Shown: positions 17,407 to 25,957 of the stretch, piece by piece
Layout of the letters: the number at the start of each line of letters is the position of its first letter
Position numbering within the stretch: the stretch's first letter is position 1
Assembly (NCBI GenBank): GCA_046330395.1
Contig: JAXLSS010000014.1
Span: 1-64,000 of the forward strand
DNA length: 64,000 nucleotides
Source: Ga0077560 sp046330395
GTDB taxonomy: Bacteria; Actinomycetota; Thermoleophilia; Miltoncostaeales; Miltoncostaeaceae
Reading direction: 5' to 3'
Made by a program: the position numbers and the translations under genes
Notes under the pieces: model-generated
What the model saw: the letters and a program-made list of their open reading frames with translations, nothing else
What the model was told of the DNA's origin: nothing
Database searches by the model: none

Positions 17407-19736
17407 CAGACGCGGGCGGTCTCGGTGGCCGTCACCCCGGCCGGTTCGAGTGCCAGTTCCAGCACCTCGGCGACGGTGAGCACCGGGTGCACCCGCAGGT
17501 CGGTCAGCACCGCCTCCGGCACGTCGTCCAGGTCGCCCCGGTTGCGCTCGGGGATGATCACCTCGGTGAGCCCGGCACGGTGGGCGGCCAGCAGCTTCTG
17601 CTTGACCCCGCCGATGGGCAGCACGCGCCCCTGGAGCGTGACCTCGCCGGTCATCCCCACGTTGGGCTTGACGGGCCGCCCCGTGAACAGCGAGCTCAGC
17701 GCGGTGACCATGGTGACCCCGGCGGAGGGACCGTCCTTGGGAATGGCGCCCGCGGGCACGTGCAGGTGCACCTCGCGACCCGAGATGTCGGCCTCCTTGA
17801 GCCCCAGGTGCTCGGCGTTGGCGCGCGTCCACGACAGGGCGATGCGACCCGACTCGCGCATCACGTCACCCAGCTGGCCGGTGAGCACCAGCCGGTCGCC
17901 GCCGCCCTGCGCGGCCATGCTGGTGGCCTCCACGAACAGGACGTCGCCGCCCGTGCCGGTCACCGCCAGGCCCGTGGCCACGCCCGGCAGGGCGGTGCGC
18001 TCGGCCGCCTCGTGGTGGAACTTGGGACGCCCCAGCGCGTCGCGCATCAGCGCCTCGTCCACCACCACCGGGCCGACCTCGCCGTCGGCGATGCGGGTGG
18101 CGGCGCGGCGCGCCAGCTTGGCCAGCTCCCGCTCCAGCGAGCGCACGCCCGCCTCACGGGTGTGGTCGGCGATGACGTGCCGCAGCGTGTCGTCGTCCAC
18201 CACGATCTCCTCGGGGTGCAGCCCGTTGCGGCGCACCTGGCGCGGCAGCAGGTGCTGGCGGGCGATGGCCAGCTTCTCGTCCTCGGTGTACCCGTCCAGC
18301 CGGATCACCTCCATGCGGTCCAGGAGGGGGCCGGGGATGGTGTCGGCCACGTTGGCGGTGGCCAGGAACAGCACCTCCGACAGATCCAGGTCCACGTCCA
18401 GGTAGTGGTCGCGGAAGGTGTGGTTCTGGGCGGGGTCCAGCACCTCCAGCAGCGCCGAGGTGGGGTCGCCACGCCAGTCGGCGCCGACCTTGTCGATCTC
18501 GTCCAGCAGGATCACCGGGTTGCGGGTGCCGGCGTCGCGCATCGCGCGCACCAGACGGCCGGGGAGGGCCCCCACATAGGTGCGCCGGTGCCCGCGGATC
18601 TCCGCCTCGTCGCGGATGCCACCCAGGCTGATGCGCACGAACTCGCGACCCAGCGCCCGGGCCACCGACTCACCCAGGGAGGTCTTGCCCACCCCGGGCG
18701 GCCCCACCAGCGCCAGGATGACGCCGGTGCTGGCGTCGTCCATCTCGCGCTCGCGGCGCAGCTTGCGCACCGCCAGGTACTCCAGGATGCGCTCCTTCAC
18801 CTTCTCCAGGCCGGCGTGGTCGGCGTCCAGCACGTCGCGTGCCGCCGACAGGTCCAGCCGGTCCTCCGAGCGGGTGTCCCACGGCAGCGACACCATCCAC
18901 TCCAGGTAGGTGCGGATCATCCCCGCCTCGGGGCCCTCGGCGTGCCGCTCCAGGCGGCCCAGTTCGCGCTCGGCCTCCTTGCGGGCGGCATCGGGCATGC
19001 CGGAGGCCGCGATGCGCGCGCGCCAGTCCTCGCCGCCCTCGCCGTCCTCGCCGTCCAGCTCCCGCTGGATGGCGTCCATCTGCCGGCGCAGGATGGCCTC
19101 GCGCTGGCTGCGCTCCATGCCCTCGCTGACCTCGTCTCGGATCTTGCGCCGCACGTGCACCTCGGCCAGCCGGTCGCGCTGCGCGGCGATGGCACGGCGC
19201 AGGCGGGGTTCCACCTCGGTGAGGGCCAGGATCTCGGCCTTCACCGACGCGTCGATCTCCGGGGCGAAGCCGATGGTGTCGGCCAGCCGCCCCGCGTTGG
19301 GGATGGCGCGCAGGAACGCGGCCACCCGGCCGGTGTCACCGCGGGTGCGGGCCACCTCCTCCACCACGGCCCGGTACTCGGCCGCCAGCGCCGCCACCTC
19401 ATCGGAGGTGTCGTCCGGCTCGGCCAGCTCCTCCGCCGTCGCCATCATGGGGGTGCCCTCACCGGCGCTGAGGATCACGGCGCGCGGGCCGGCCTCCACG
19501 GCCACGCCCCGGGTGCCGTCGGGCAGCGTGATCTGCCCGGTCACCTGCGTCACGGCGCCAACGGAGCCCAGCGTCCCGTCGATGCGCGGGACGGCCAGCA
19601 GGCGCCCGTCCTGCGCGGCCTCCAGCGCCGCGATGTGCTCCGGGTCGATGAGCGGGAAGGTCACGCTCATGCCCGGCAGCAGCACCACGTCGTCCAGTGC
19701 CAGCACGGGGAGCTGCAGGGTCGTCACTCGTTCCAT
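17406..19736 (-). CDS. lon: ATP-dependent Lon protease
   Basis: A 776-residue cytoplasmic protease that degrades damaged and regulatory proteins. In order it has an N-terminal substrate domain (LPVLALDDVVLLPGM), a coiled-coil segment, an AAA+ module with Walker A GPPGVGKT (about residues 344-351) and ILLDEIDK, and a C-terminal protease domain with the catalytic Ser in KDGPSAGVTM (about 670) and Lys in GGVKQKLLA (about 712). Length is normal for LonA. It is divergent from a HAD gene across 131 bases and translationally linked to an HxlR gene downstream, an unusual partner that may give feedback or stress control. Confidence 0.97.
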   Translation of the reverse strand: MERVTTLQLPVLALDDVVLLPGMSVTFPLIDPEHIAALEAAQDGRLLAVPRIDGTLGSVGAVTQVTGQITLPDGTRGVAVEAGPRAVILSAGEGTPMMATAEELAEPDDTSDEVAALAAEYRAVVEEVARTRGDTGRVAAFLRAIPNAGRLADTIGFAPEIDASVKAEILALTEVEPRLRRAIAAQRDRLAEVHVRRKIRDEVSEGMERSQREAILRRQMDAIQRELDGEDGEGGEDWRARIAASGMPDAARKEAERELGRLERHAEGPEAGMIRTYLEWMVSLPWDTRSEDRLDLSAARDVLDADHAGLEKVKERILEYLAVRKLRREREMDDASTGVILALVGPPGVGKTSLGESVARALGREFVRISLGGIRDEAEIRGHRRTYVGALPGRLVRAMRDAGTRNPVILLDEIDKVGADWRGDPTSALLEVLDPAQNHTFRDHYLDVDLDLSEVLFLATANVADTIPGPLLDRMEVIRLDGYTEDEKLAIARQHLLPRQVRRNGLHPEEIVVDDDTLRHVIADHTREAGVRSLERELAKLARRAATRIADGEVGPVVVDEALMRDALGRPKFHHEAAERTALPGVATGLAVTGTGGDVLFVEATSMAAQGGGDRLVLTGQLGDVMRESGRIALSWTRANAEHLGLKEADISGREVHLHVPAGAIPKDGPSAGVTMVTALSSLFTGRPVKPNVGMTGEVTLQGRVLPIGGVKQKLLAAHRAGLTEVIIPERNRGDLDDVPEAVLTDLRVHPVLTVAEVLELALEPAGVTATETARV

Positions 19737-19867
19737 TCGGGTTCACCCCTTCGACTGGGTGGGCACACACCGGCAACCCATTTGGATCACCGGTGAACGA
19801 CAGGTTACGAACAGTAATCGAACCCGTCAAGCACAATGCGTGAGGCCCCGATTGAGGAACGGACAAG

Positions 19868-20536
19868 TTGGCCGAGCGCGCGGTTGATGCGGTGATCTTC
19901 GACATGGACGGCGTGCTGCTGGACAGTGAGCGCGCCTGGGACGAGGTGCGTGAGGAACTCACCGCTGAGCATGGCGGCCGGTGGCACGACGCGGCCCAGC
20001 GGGACATGATGGGCATGAACTCCCAGGAGTGGCCCGCCTACATGCGCACGCGGCTCGGGGTGAACCTGGACGACGCCCGCATCCTGCGCATGGTCACCGA
20101 CGCCCTGGCGGCCCGCTACCGGGTGCGCCTGCCGTTGCTGCCCGGCGCGGACACGGCGGTGCGGGCGCTCGCCGGCCGCTGGCCCCTGGCGGTGGCCTCA
20201 TCCTCACCGGCCGAGCTCATCGAGGCGGCACTCGCGGCGGCGGGCCTGCGGGACGCCTTCGCCCACGTGGTGTCCTCGGAGGCCGTCCCCCGCGGCAAGC
20301 CCGCGCCGGATGTCTATCTGCTGGCCGCGCGGCGCCTGGGGGCGCCCGCGGGTCGCTGCGTGGCCGTGGAGGACTCGGGCAACGGCATCCTTGCCGGGCT
20401 GGCCGCCGGAATGGCCGTGGTGGCCATCCCCAACCCGGACTACCCGCCGCCCGGGGATGTCCTGCGGCGCTGCGCCGCGGTGCTCACCGGCATCGCGGCG
20501 CTCACCACCGAGGTGGTGGCCGCCGCGGCCGGCTGA
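19868..20536 (+). CDS. HAD-superfamily hydrolase (phosphatase/phosphoglucomutase-like)
   Basis: A 222-residue HAD subfamily IA enzyme. The nucleophile motif DMDGVLLDSE contains Asp12 and Asp14. The cap follows, then motif II ASSSP, Lys in RGKPAPDVY and the acidic motif EDSGNG. Such proteins dephosphorylate small sugar phosphates or act as beta-phosphoglucomutases; the substrate cannot be read. A TTG start at 19868 preceded by GAGG is used. It is divergent from lon. Confidence 0.92.
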   Translation: MAERAVDAVIFDMDGVLLDSERAWDEVREELTAEHGGRWHDAAQRDMMGMNSQEWPAYMRTRLGVNLDDARILRMVTDALAARYRVRLPLLPGADTAVRALAGRWPLAVASSSPAELIEAALAAAGLRDAFAHVVSSEAVPRGKPAPDVYLLAARRLGAPAGRCVAVEDSGNGILAGLAAGMAVVAIPNPDYPPPGDVLRRCAAVLTGIAALTTEVVAAAAG

Positions 20537-20842
20537 TCAGCGGTGGTGCCGGTCGTCCTCGTCGCGGTCGCGCCACGAGTGCATACCGCCGCGGTGCTGG
20601 TCGGCGACCTCCTCCTGGGGGTGCTCCTCGCGATACCAGGGGGCGTTCCACGCGCGCAGCGATCCCAGCGCGTCGATGCTCTTGAGCCAGCGCACGAAGT
20701 CGGCCACCAGCTGTTCACGGCACATGCGGCAGAACGAGTCCCCCATCGCGGTGCTGCGCTCGTGGCACAGCGTGCAGCGGCGGGGCGCGCGGGCGCGTTG
20801 GGGGGGTGAGGCGAGGCGGATCGGGTATGCGGAGGTGCTCAT
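20537..20842 (-). CDS. Small zinc-ribbon protein
   Basis: A 101-residue protein with a central double CxxC pair, CTLCHERSTAMGDSFCRMC, the pattern of a zinc ribbon. The C-terminus is charged and His/Asp-rich (RDRDEDDRHHR). It ends right against the convergent HAD gene (its stop abuts the HAD stop at 20536/20537). No enzyme domain is present. A nucleic-acid or protein-binding role is possible. Confidence 0.65.
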   Translation of the reverse strand: MSTSAYPIRLASPPQRARAPRRCTLCHERSTAMGDSFCRMCREQLVADFVRWLKSIDALGSLRAWNAPWYREEHPQEEVADQHRGGMHSWRDRDEDDRHHR

Positions 20843-20973
20843 GGCGCGGTCCCGGGGGCGGGGATAGGTGATACCTCTATCGACTGCGTGACGGAATCGC
20901 ACAACCGCCCATCGGACCCATCAGCGCCGTCCGGACCCGCTCCCGACCTGAAAATGGCTCTAAAATCGCCGGA

Positions 20974-21888
20974 ATGGATCTGCGCCACCTCAACACCCTC
21001 CGCATGGTCGTCGATCGCGGCTCGTTCTCCGGGGCCGCCGAGGAGCTGCAGATCACCCAGCCCGCGGTGTCCCTGCAGATCCGGGCGCTGGAGGAATCGC
21101 TGGGGCATCGCCTGCTGGACCGCTCGGGCCGGCGGGTGCGCCTGACCGAGGCCGGGGAGGTGGCCTACCGCCACGCCAAGCGGGCGGCGGCCATGGAGAG
21201 TGAGCTCGGCCGCGAACTGCAGGAGCTGGATACCAGCATCGCCGGGCCCCTGGTGCTGGGCAGCTCCACCGGCCCCGGGGAGCTGGTGCTGCCCCGGCTG
21301 CTGGGGCGATTCGCCGCCCAGCACCCCGCGGTGCGCGTGCACCTCAACGTCCTGGACACCCAGACCGTGTGCGACCGGGTGCTGGACGAGGAGCTGGAGC
21401 TGGGCGTGGTGGGGGCGGCCCGGGCGCATCGCGGCCTGGTGTTCCAGCCGTTCATGCGCGACGAGCTGGTGGCCATCGTGCCGCCGGGCCACGCGCTGGC
21501 CGGCCGGGCCAGCGTGGGGGTGGCCGAGCTGGCACAGCATCCCCTGCTGGTGCAGCAGAACGGCAGCGGCGTGCGCTCGGTGGTGGAGCAGGCCATGCGC
21601 GACGCCGGCGTGCGCGACCGCGACGTCACCGTGGCGATGGAGCTGGGCCTGCAGCAGTCGGTGAAGGCCGCGGTGCTGGACGGCTTCGGCATCACGGTGA
21701 TCTCGCGGCTGGCCGTGGAGCGCGAGGTGGCCGACGGCAGCCTGGTGGCCGTGGCCCTGGAGGGGCAGGGCCTGGCCCGCGAGTTCTGGGTGGTGCGCCA
21801 CGCCGGGCGGACCCCGCGCCGCGCCGCCACCGCCTTCCTGGACTTCGCCGCTGCCGAGTTGGCGCAGGTGGGGGCGGGCGGAGGGTGA
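20974..21888 (+). CDS. LysR-family transcriptional regulator
   Basis: A 304-residue regulator. Residues 1-60 form the LysR helix-turn-helix (MDLRHLNTLRMVVDRGSFSG, then AVSLQIRALEESLG). Residues 90-295 form the two-lobed ligand-binding domain. It is CysB/CysL-like in general shape, but the ligand is unknown. Its TGA overlaps the GTG of the flavoprotein gene, so unlike most LysR genes it is in the same operon and strand as its presumed targets (flavoprotein and phosphosulfolactate synthase). Confidence 0.93.
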   Translation: MDLRHLNTLRMVVDRGSFSGAAEELQITQPAVSLQIRALEESLGHRLLDRSGRRVRLTEAGEVAYRHAKRAAAMESELGRELQELDTSIAGPLVLGSSTGPGELVLPRLLGRFAAQHPAVRVHLNVLDTQTVCDRVLDEELELGVVGAARAHRGLVFQPFMRDELVAIVPPGHALAGRASVGVAELAQHPLLVQQNGSGVRSVVEQAMRDAGVRDRDVTVAMELGLQQSVKAAVLDGFGITVISRLAVEREVADGSLVAVALEGQGLAREFWVVRHAGRTPRRAATAFLDFAAAELAQVGAGGG

Positions 21889-23099
21889 CGGCGGCCGACC
21901 GGCCCTGCGACGTGCTGGTGGTGGGCTCGGGTGGGGCCGGCATGTGCGCCGCCGTCGCCGCCGCCGACGCGGGTGCCCGGGTGGTGGTGGTGACCAAGTC
22001 GGCGCTGGGGGCGTCCAACACCGGGCGGGCGCAGGGCGGCATCCAGGCGGCGATGGGGGACGACGACTCGGTGGCCTTCCACTGGGAGGACACCCTGGCG
22101 GCCGGCCACAACGACGGCGACCCGGAGCTGGTGCGCAAGCTCACCGGCGACGGGCCCGATGCCATCGGCTGGCTGTCCGGGCTGGGGGTGGAGTTCAGCC
22201 GCGATGACGGGGCGCTGCGCATCCTGCGCTGCGGGGGCGCGCGCAACCCGCGGCTGCTGCAGGCCGGTGAGCGCACGGGCGCGGAGATGGTGAAGGCCCT
22301 GCGCGCGGCCGTGCGCGGCCGCGACATCCGGGTGCTCGAGTCCACCGCCCTCGACGACCTGGCGCCCACCGCCGCCGGGTGGCGGGCCACCCTGGGCGGG
22401 GCCCACGCGGGGCCATTGGACGCGGGCGCGGTGGTGCTGGCGGCGGGGGGTGGCCTGGGCGGTGAGGCCAAGCGCCTGGGTCTGGGCAGCACCAACCACC
22501 CGGACGCCACGCCGGAGGTGCTGGAGCTGGCGGTGCGGCTCGGCGCACCCGCGGTGCACCTGGACAGCTGGCAGCAGCACCCCACCGGCTCGGTGTGGCC
22601 GGCGGCGCTGGCGGGCTACTCGCTGCCGGAGACCACCCGCAGCTACGGCGCCACGCTGCACGACGCCGACGGGGCCCGGTTCGTGGACGAGCTGGCGCCG
22701 CGCGACGTGGTGGCCGGGGCCATCACCGCGACCGTGGCGGCGGGGCGGGGCGTGGCGGCGCCGGACGGCAACCTGGGCGTGTGGCTGGACACCCCCGCCA
22801 TCGACCGCCTCAACGGCGCGGGCTTCACCGCGCGGCGGCTGGCCTACGTGCACAACCGGTACGCCAAGGCGGGCGTGGACATCACCCGCGAGCGGGTGCT
22901 GGTGTACCCGGTGCTGCACTACCGCAACGGCGGCGTCCTCATCGACGTGCACGGCGCCACGGGCCTGCCCGGGGTGTTCGCGGCGGGCGAGATCACCGGG
23001 GGCGTGCACGGCACCAACCGCCTCATGGGCAACTCGCTGCTGGATACGGTGGTGTTCGGGCGCACCGCCGGACGGTCCGCGGCGCTGGCCGCCCGATGA
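21885..23099 (+). CDS. FAD-dependent fumarate reductase/L-aspartate oxidase-like flavoprotein
   Basis: A 404-residue flavoenzyme of the succinate dehydrogenase, fumarate reductase and NadB superfamily. The FAD motif is VLVVGSGGAGMCAA, followed by GASNTGRAQGGIQAAMG, the substrate region WQQHPTGSVWP and ETTRSYGATL (the position of the catalytic Arg in relatives), ELAPRDVV and the C-terminal FAD loop GTNRLMGNSLLDTVVFGR. It is shorter than NadB (about 540) and lacks the C-terminal helical domain. No nadA or nadC gene is nearby, so NAD synthesis is not supported. Its GTG overlaps the LysR stop, and the ComA-type gene follows 22 bases later. A dehydrogenase or reductase acting on a dicarboxylate-like or sulfonated acid is inferred. 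Confidence 0.85.
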   Translation: MTAADRPCDVLVVGSGGAGMCAAVAAADAGARVVVVTKSALGASNTGRAQGGIQAAMGDDDSVAFHWEDTLAAGHNDGDPELVRKLTGDGPDAIGWLSGLGVEFSRDDGALRILRCGGARNPRLLQAGERTGAEMVKALRAAVRGRDIRVLESTALDDLAPTAAGWRATLGGAHAGPLDAGAVVLAAGGGLGGEAKRLGLGSTNHPDATPEVLELAVRLGAPAVHLDSWQQHPTGSVWPAALAGYSLPETTRSYGATLHDADGARFVDELAPRDVVAGAITATVAAGRGVAAPDGNLGVWLDTPAIDRLNGAGFTARRLAYVHNRYAKAGVDITRERVLVYPVLHYRNGGVLIDVHGATGLPGVFAAGEITGGVHGTNRLMGNSLLDTVVFGRTAGRSAALAAR

Positions 23100-23121
23100 T
23101 CACGACGAAAGCGAACCCCCT

Positions 23122-23925
23122 GTGACGACCACCCCTCCCGACGCGCTCCCCGACTTCCTGTCCCTGCCCGGCCGGCCGCCCAAGCCGCGTCAGGCCGGTT
23201 TGACGCACGTGATCGACAAGGGCATGTCGCTGCGCCAGGTGTCGGACATGCTGGAGTCGGGCGGGGCCTACGTCGACATCGTCAAGTTCGGCTGGGGCAC
23301 CGGGTATGTCAGCCCCAACCTGCGCGAGAAGATCGCGATGCTGCACGACGCCGGCATCACCCCGGTGCTGGGCGGCACCTTCTTCGAGATCTGCCTGGCC
23401 CAGCAGAAGGTGGACCAGTGGCGGCGCTGGGTGTCCGAGCTGGGGCTCACCCACGTGGAGGTGAGCGACGGCATCATCACGCTGCCCCACGCAATGAAGC
23501 TGGAGTACATCAGCCGGCTGTCACGTGACTTCGTGGTGCTGAGCGAGGTGGGCAGCAAGGACCTGGAGGTGGTGATCGCCCCCTATCGCTGGGTGGAGCT
23601 GATCGACGCGGAGCTGCGGGCCGGCGCGTGGAAGGTGATCACCGAGGCACGGGAGAGCGGCACGGCGGGCATCTTCCGGGGGTCGGGAGAGGTGCGCATG
23701 GGCCTCATCGACGAGATCGTGCACGCCATCGACCCCAACCGGCTGCTGTTCGAGGCGCCCCAGAAGGCCCAGCAGGTGTGGTTCATCGAGAAGTTCGGCC
23801 CCAACACCAACCTGGGGAACATCCCGCCCGACGAGGTGGTGCCGCTGGAGACGCTGCGGCTGGGCCTGCGGGCCGACACGCTGAAGGCCACCATCAAGGA
23901 CAACGTGGACGGCGCCGGAATCTGA
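23122..23925 (+). CDS. Phosphosulfolactate synthase (ComA) family protein
   Basis: A 267-residue TIM-barrel protein of the ComA family, which adds sulfite to phosphoenolpyruvate to give phosphosulfolactate, the first step of coenzyme M synthesis in methanogens and some bacteria. Seen are THVIDKGMSL, YVDIVKFGWGT, GITPVLGGTFFEI, VEVSDGIITL, LSEVGSKD, ITEARESGTAGIF and FEAPQKAQQVWFI. Family length is 250-280. A GTG start 22 bases after the flavoprotein gene places it in the same operon. Other CoM genes are absent, so the product may feed sulfonate metabolism or an unrelated role, as for plant HSA32-type homologues. Confidence 0.88.
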   Translation: MTTTPPDALPDFLSLPGRPPKPRQAGLTHVIDKGMSLRQVSDMLESGGAYVDIVKFGWGTGYVSPNLREKIAMLHDAGITPVLGGTFFEICLAQQKVDQWRRWVSELGLTHVEVSDGIITLPHAMKLEYISRLSRDFVVLSEVGSKDLEVVIAPYRWVELIDAELRAGAWKVITEARESGTAGIFRGSGEVRMGLIDEIVHAIDPNRLLFEAPQKAQQVWFIEKFGPNTNLGNIPPDEVVPLETLRLGLRADTLKATIKDNVDGAGI

Positions 23926-23992
23926 GCAACCACCCGGAAACGGGCCGGGCGCGTTTGGCGGTGCTTCACCACATGCGCAAGGATGCGCGCCG

Positions 23993-25930
23993 ATGAGGTC
24001 CGTGCCCGCTCTCGTCATCGCCTCGGCGTTGCTGTGCGCCGCCCCGGCGGCGGCCCAGACATCCCCGGACCGCCCCATGGGCAACGTGTTCGACTGGGGC
24101 CACGAGCTCAACCAGGACGACCTGCCCAACTACGTGCCCCGGTCCGCGCCCATGGTGCCCGCGGGCCGTTGGTACCGCACCATCAGCACCATCCTGCGCG
24201 ATGCCGGCCAGTCGGGGCTGTGGTTCAGCGGGCCCAGCGCCCTGCCGTTCCCGCCGCTGCCCCTGGCCCCCAACGAGCCGGTCAAATGGCGCAACCCGCG
24301 CAACTTCCGGCGCATGTACACCTCCACGGGCCTGAAGTGGGACGTGGCGTATGAGGTGTGGGCGGCGCGCAAGGCCCTGAAGACCCGCGGGGTCAGCGTG
24401 CTGGACGCCACCGTGGAGCGCACCAACTACACCCAGCGGGTGTCGCTGCTGGACCCGGTGTACCGGCGCGTGGCCCTGGGGGAGATCCGCCGCATCGTGC
24501 CGGGCCTGCGCAGGACGCCGTATGTGGCGGCCTACCGGGGATCCGACGAGCCCCTCATCCGCCTGCCCCGGGGCGGGGTGGCGCTGCGCAGCCGCTACGC
24601 CCGCTGGATGACGGGGCAGGTGCGGGCGGCCTCGCACCTGGATCCGCCACGCATCGCCGAGAAGCCCACCACCGACCCGGCCGCCGGTCTGCGCTGGCTG
24701 GCATACAACCGGTGGGCCGGCGACCGGTTCATGGGGCTGAAGGCCGAGCAGGCCCAGCTGATCCACCGCCTCTCACCGGGGTCGGTGGTGCTGCCCAACG
24801 ACTTCGGGTTCATCAACGGCTTCGTCCCGTGGGACTACACGCGCCTGGCCGACTTCGCCGACGTGGTGGAGGCCGACCCGTACGTGGCCGGCGCCGAGCT
24901 GGACCGGTCCGGTCGCGGGCGGTACAACCCCGGCTTCGGCGCCAAGTTCCTGTCGGACCTCACCGGCAAGCGCGTGCGCATCAACCTGCAGGCCTTCACC
25001 TACGGGGCCTACACCCCCACGGTGAGCGACCTGTACACGTGGGGCGCCCAGGCGCTGCGGGCGGGTGCCACCGACCTCAGCCTGTTCGCCTCCGACAACC
25101 CGCGGTTCACGGACAAGACCTTCTATGCGGGCATGCTGCGCCTGGCCACCGACCTGCGGGGCACCAGCCTGCCCGCGCCGCCCACCGACCCCACCCACCT
25201 GGTGGTGTACTCCACCGCCGCGGAGGGGCAGGGGCAGCCGGATCACAACGGTGATGCGCGCTACCTGGCATCCGGCGACGCGCTGTACACGCTGTACAGC
25301 CTGCTGGGCGAGCTCAACCACGGCGCCTTCAGCTTCGACGCCGACACGCGCCTGCTGCGCGACCCGTCCCGGCTCACCGCAGCCACCACCGTGTGGTTGC
25401 CCCGGGGCGACACCCTCGACCGGTCGTTCGCCGAGGAGCTGCTGCGCTGGGTGCGGGCCGGCGGCACGCTGATCGTGACCGACCCGCAGGCGTTCACCCG
25501 GGCCCCCGACGGCTCGTCCCTGGCCGACGTGCGTGACCAGCTCATCGGCGCCGCGCTGGGCGACACCCGGCCCGGAACGCTCATCCGCGTGGGCCCGGGG
25601 GCCGTGGGGCCCGGCAGCCCCAGGGACGAGCTGTTCGTCAACTCCGACGCCGCGGACGTGCGCGCCTTCACGTCGGTGCCCTCCGGGGCCGCCGTGCTGG
25701 GCGCGTTCCTGGACGGCAGCCCGGCCATCATCCGGCGCTCCGTTGGCGCCGGCAGGGTGGTGGCCTTCTCGGCCAACCTGCTGCAGCCCGAGAACCTGGA
25801 CGACCCGGGGGACCTGACGACCCTGTTCGGGGCGCTGCACACCTGGTCCGGTGGCGGTGCCAGCGCGGCGTGGAACTACACCATCCCGGGCGCCCCCGAC
25901 CCGGCGGCGCTCCCCTGGTCGGGCAACTGA
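23993..25930 (+). CDS. Secreted glycoside-hydrolase-like protein
   Basis: A 645-residue exported protein with signal peptide MRSVPALVIASALLCAAPAAAQ. The N-terminal 400 residues look like a TIM-barrel glycosidase (AYEVWAARKALKTRG, NDFGFINGFVPWDYTRL, VVEADPYV, FTYGAYTPTVSDLYTWGAQA). From about 430 there is a ThuA/GATase-like module (LLRWVRAGGTLIVTDPQAF) of the sort found in beta-galactosidase trimerisation domains, then a short beta tail. I infer a GH42-related family, but the two catalytic acids cannot be assigned with confidence. It stands alone between the ComA operon and a convergent kelch gene. Confidence 0.55.
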   Translation: MRSVPALVIASALLCAAPAAAQTSPDRPMGNVFDWGHELNQDDLPNYVPRSAPMVPAGRWYRTISTILRDAGQSGLWFSGPSALPFPPLPLAPNEPVKWRNPRNFRRMYTSTGLKWDVAYEVWAARKALKTRGVSVLDATVERTNYTQRVSLLDPVYRRVALGEIRRIVPGLRRTPYVAAYRGSDEPLIRLPRGGVALRSRYARWMTGQVRAASHLDPPRIAEKPTTDPAAGLRWLAYNRWAGDRFMGLKAEQAQLIHRLSPGSVVLPNDFGFINGFVPWDYTRLADFADVVEADPYVAGAELDRSGRGRYNPGFGAKFLSDLTGKRVRINLQAFTYGAYTPTVSDLYTWGAQALRAGATDLSLFASDNPRFTDKTFYAGMLRLATDLRGTSLPAPPTDPTHLVVYSTAAEGQGQPDHNGDARYLASGDALYTLYSLLGELNHGAFSFDADTRLLRDPSRLTAATTVWLPRGDTLDRSFAEELLRWVRAGGTLIVTDPQAFTRAPDGSSLADVRDQLIGAALGDTRPGTLIRVGPGAVGPGSPRDELFVNSDAADVRAFTSVPSGAAVLGAFLDGSPAIIRRSVGAGRVVAFSANLLQPENLDDPGDLTTLFGALHTWSGGGASAAWNYTIPGAPDPAALPWSGN

Positions 25931-25934
25931 CGCC

Positions 25935-25952
25935 CACCGGGGCCCCCCGGTG
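25935..25952. terminator. Bidirectional hairpin terminator
   Basis: CACCGGGG and CCCCGGTG form an 8-bp perfect stem with a CC spacer. It sits in the 27-base gap between the stops of the convergent glycosidase-like and kelch genes, so it could end both transcripts. No T run follows. Confidence 0.5.
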
Positions 25953-25957
25953 AGCCA

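Noticed and set aside
21165..23009. A 614-codon minus-strand frame opposite the LysR and flavoprotein genes
   Set aside because: It is an antisense shadow with low-complexity Arg/Gly/His content and no motif.
21885..23099. L-aspartate oxidase for NAD synthesis (nadB)
   Set aside because: It is about 130 residues too short, lacks the C-terminal helical domain, and no nadA or nadC is adjacent.
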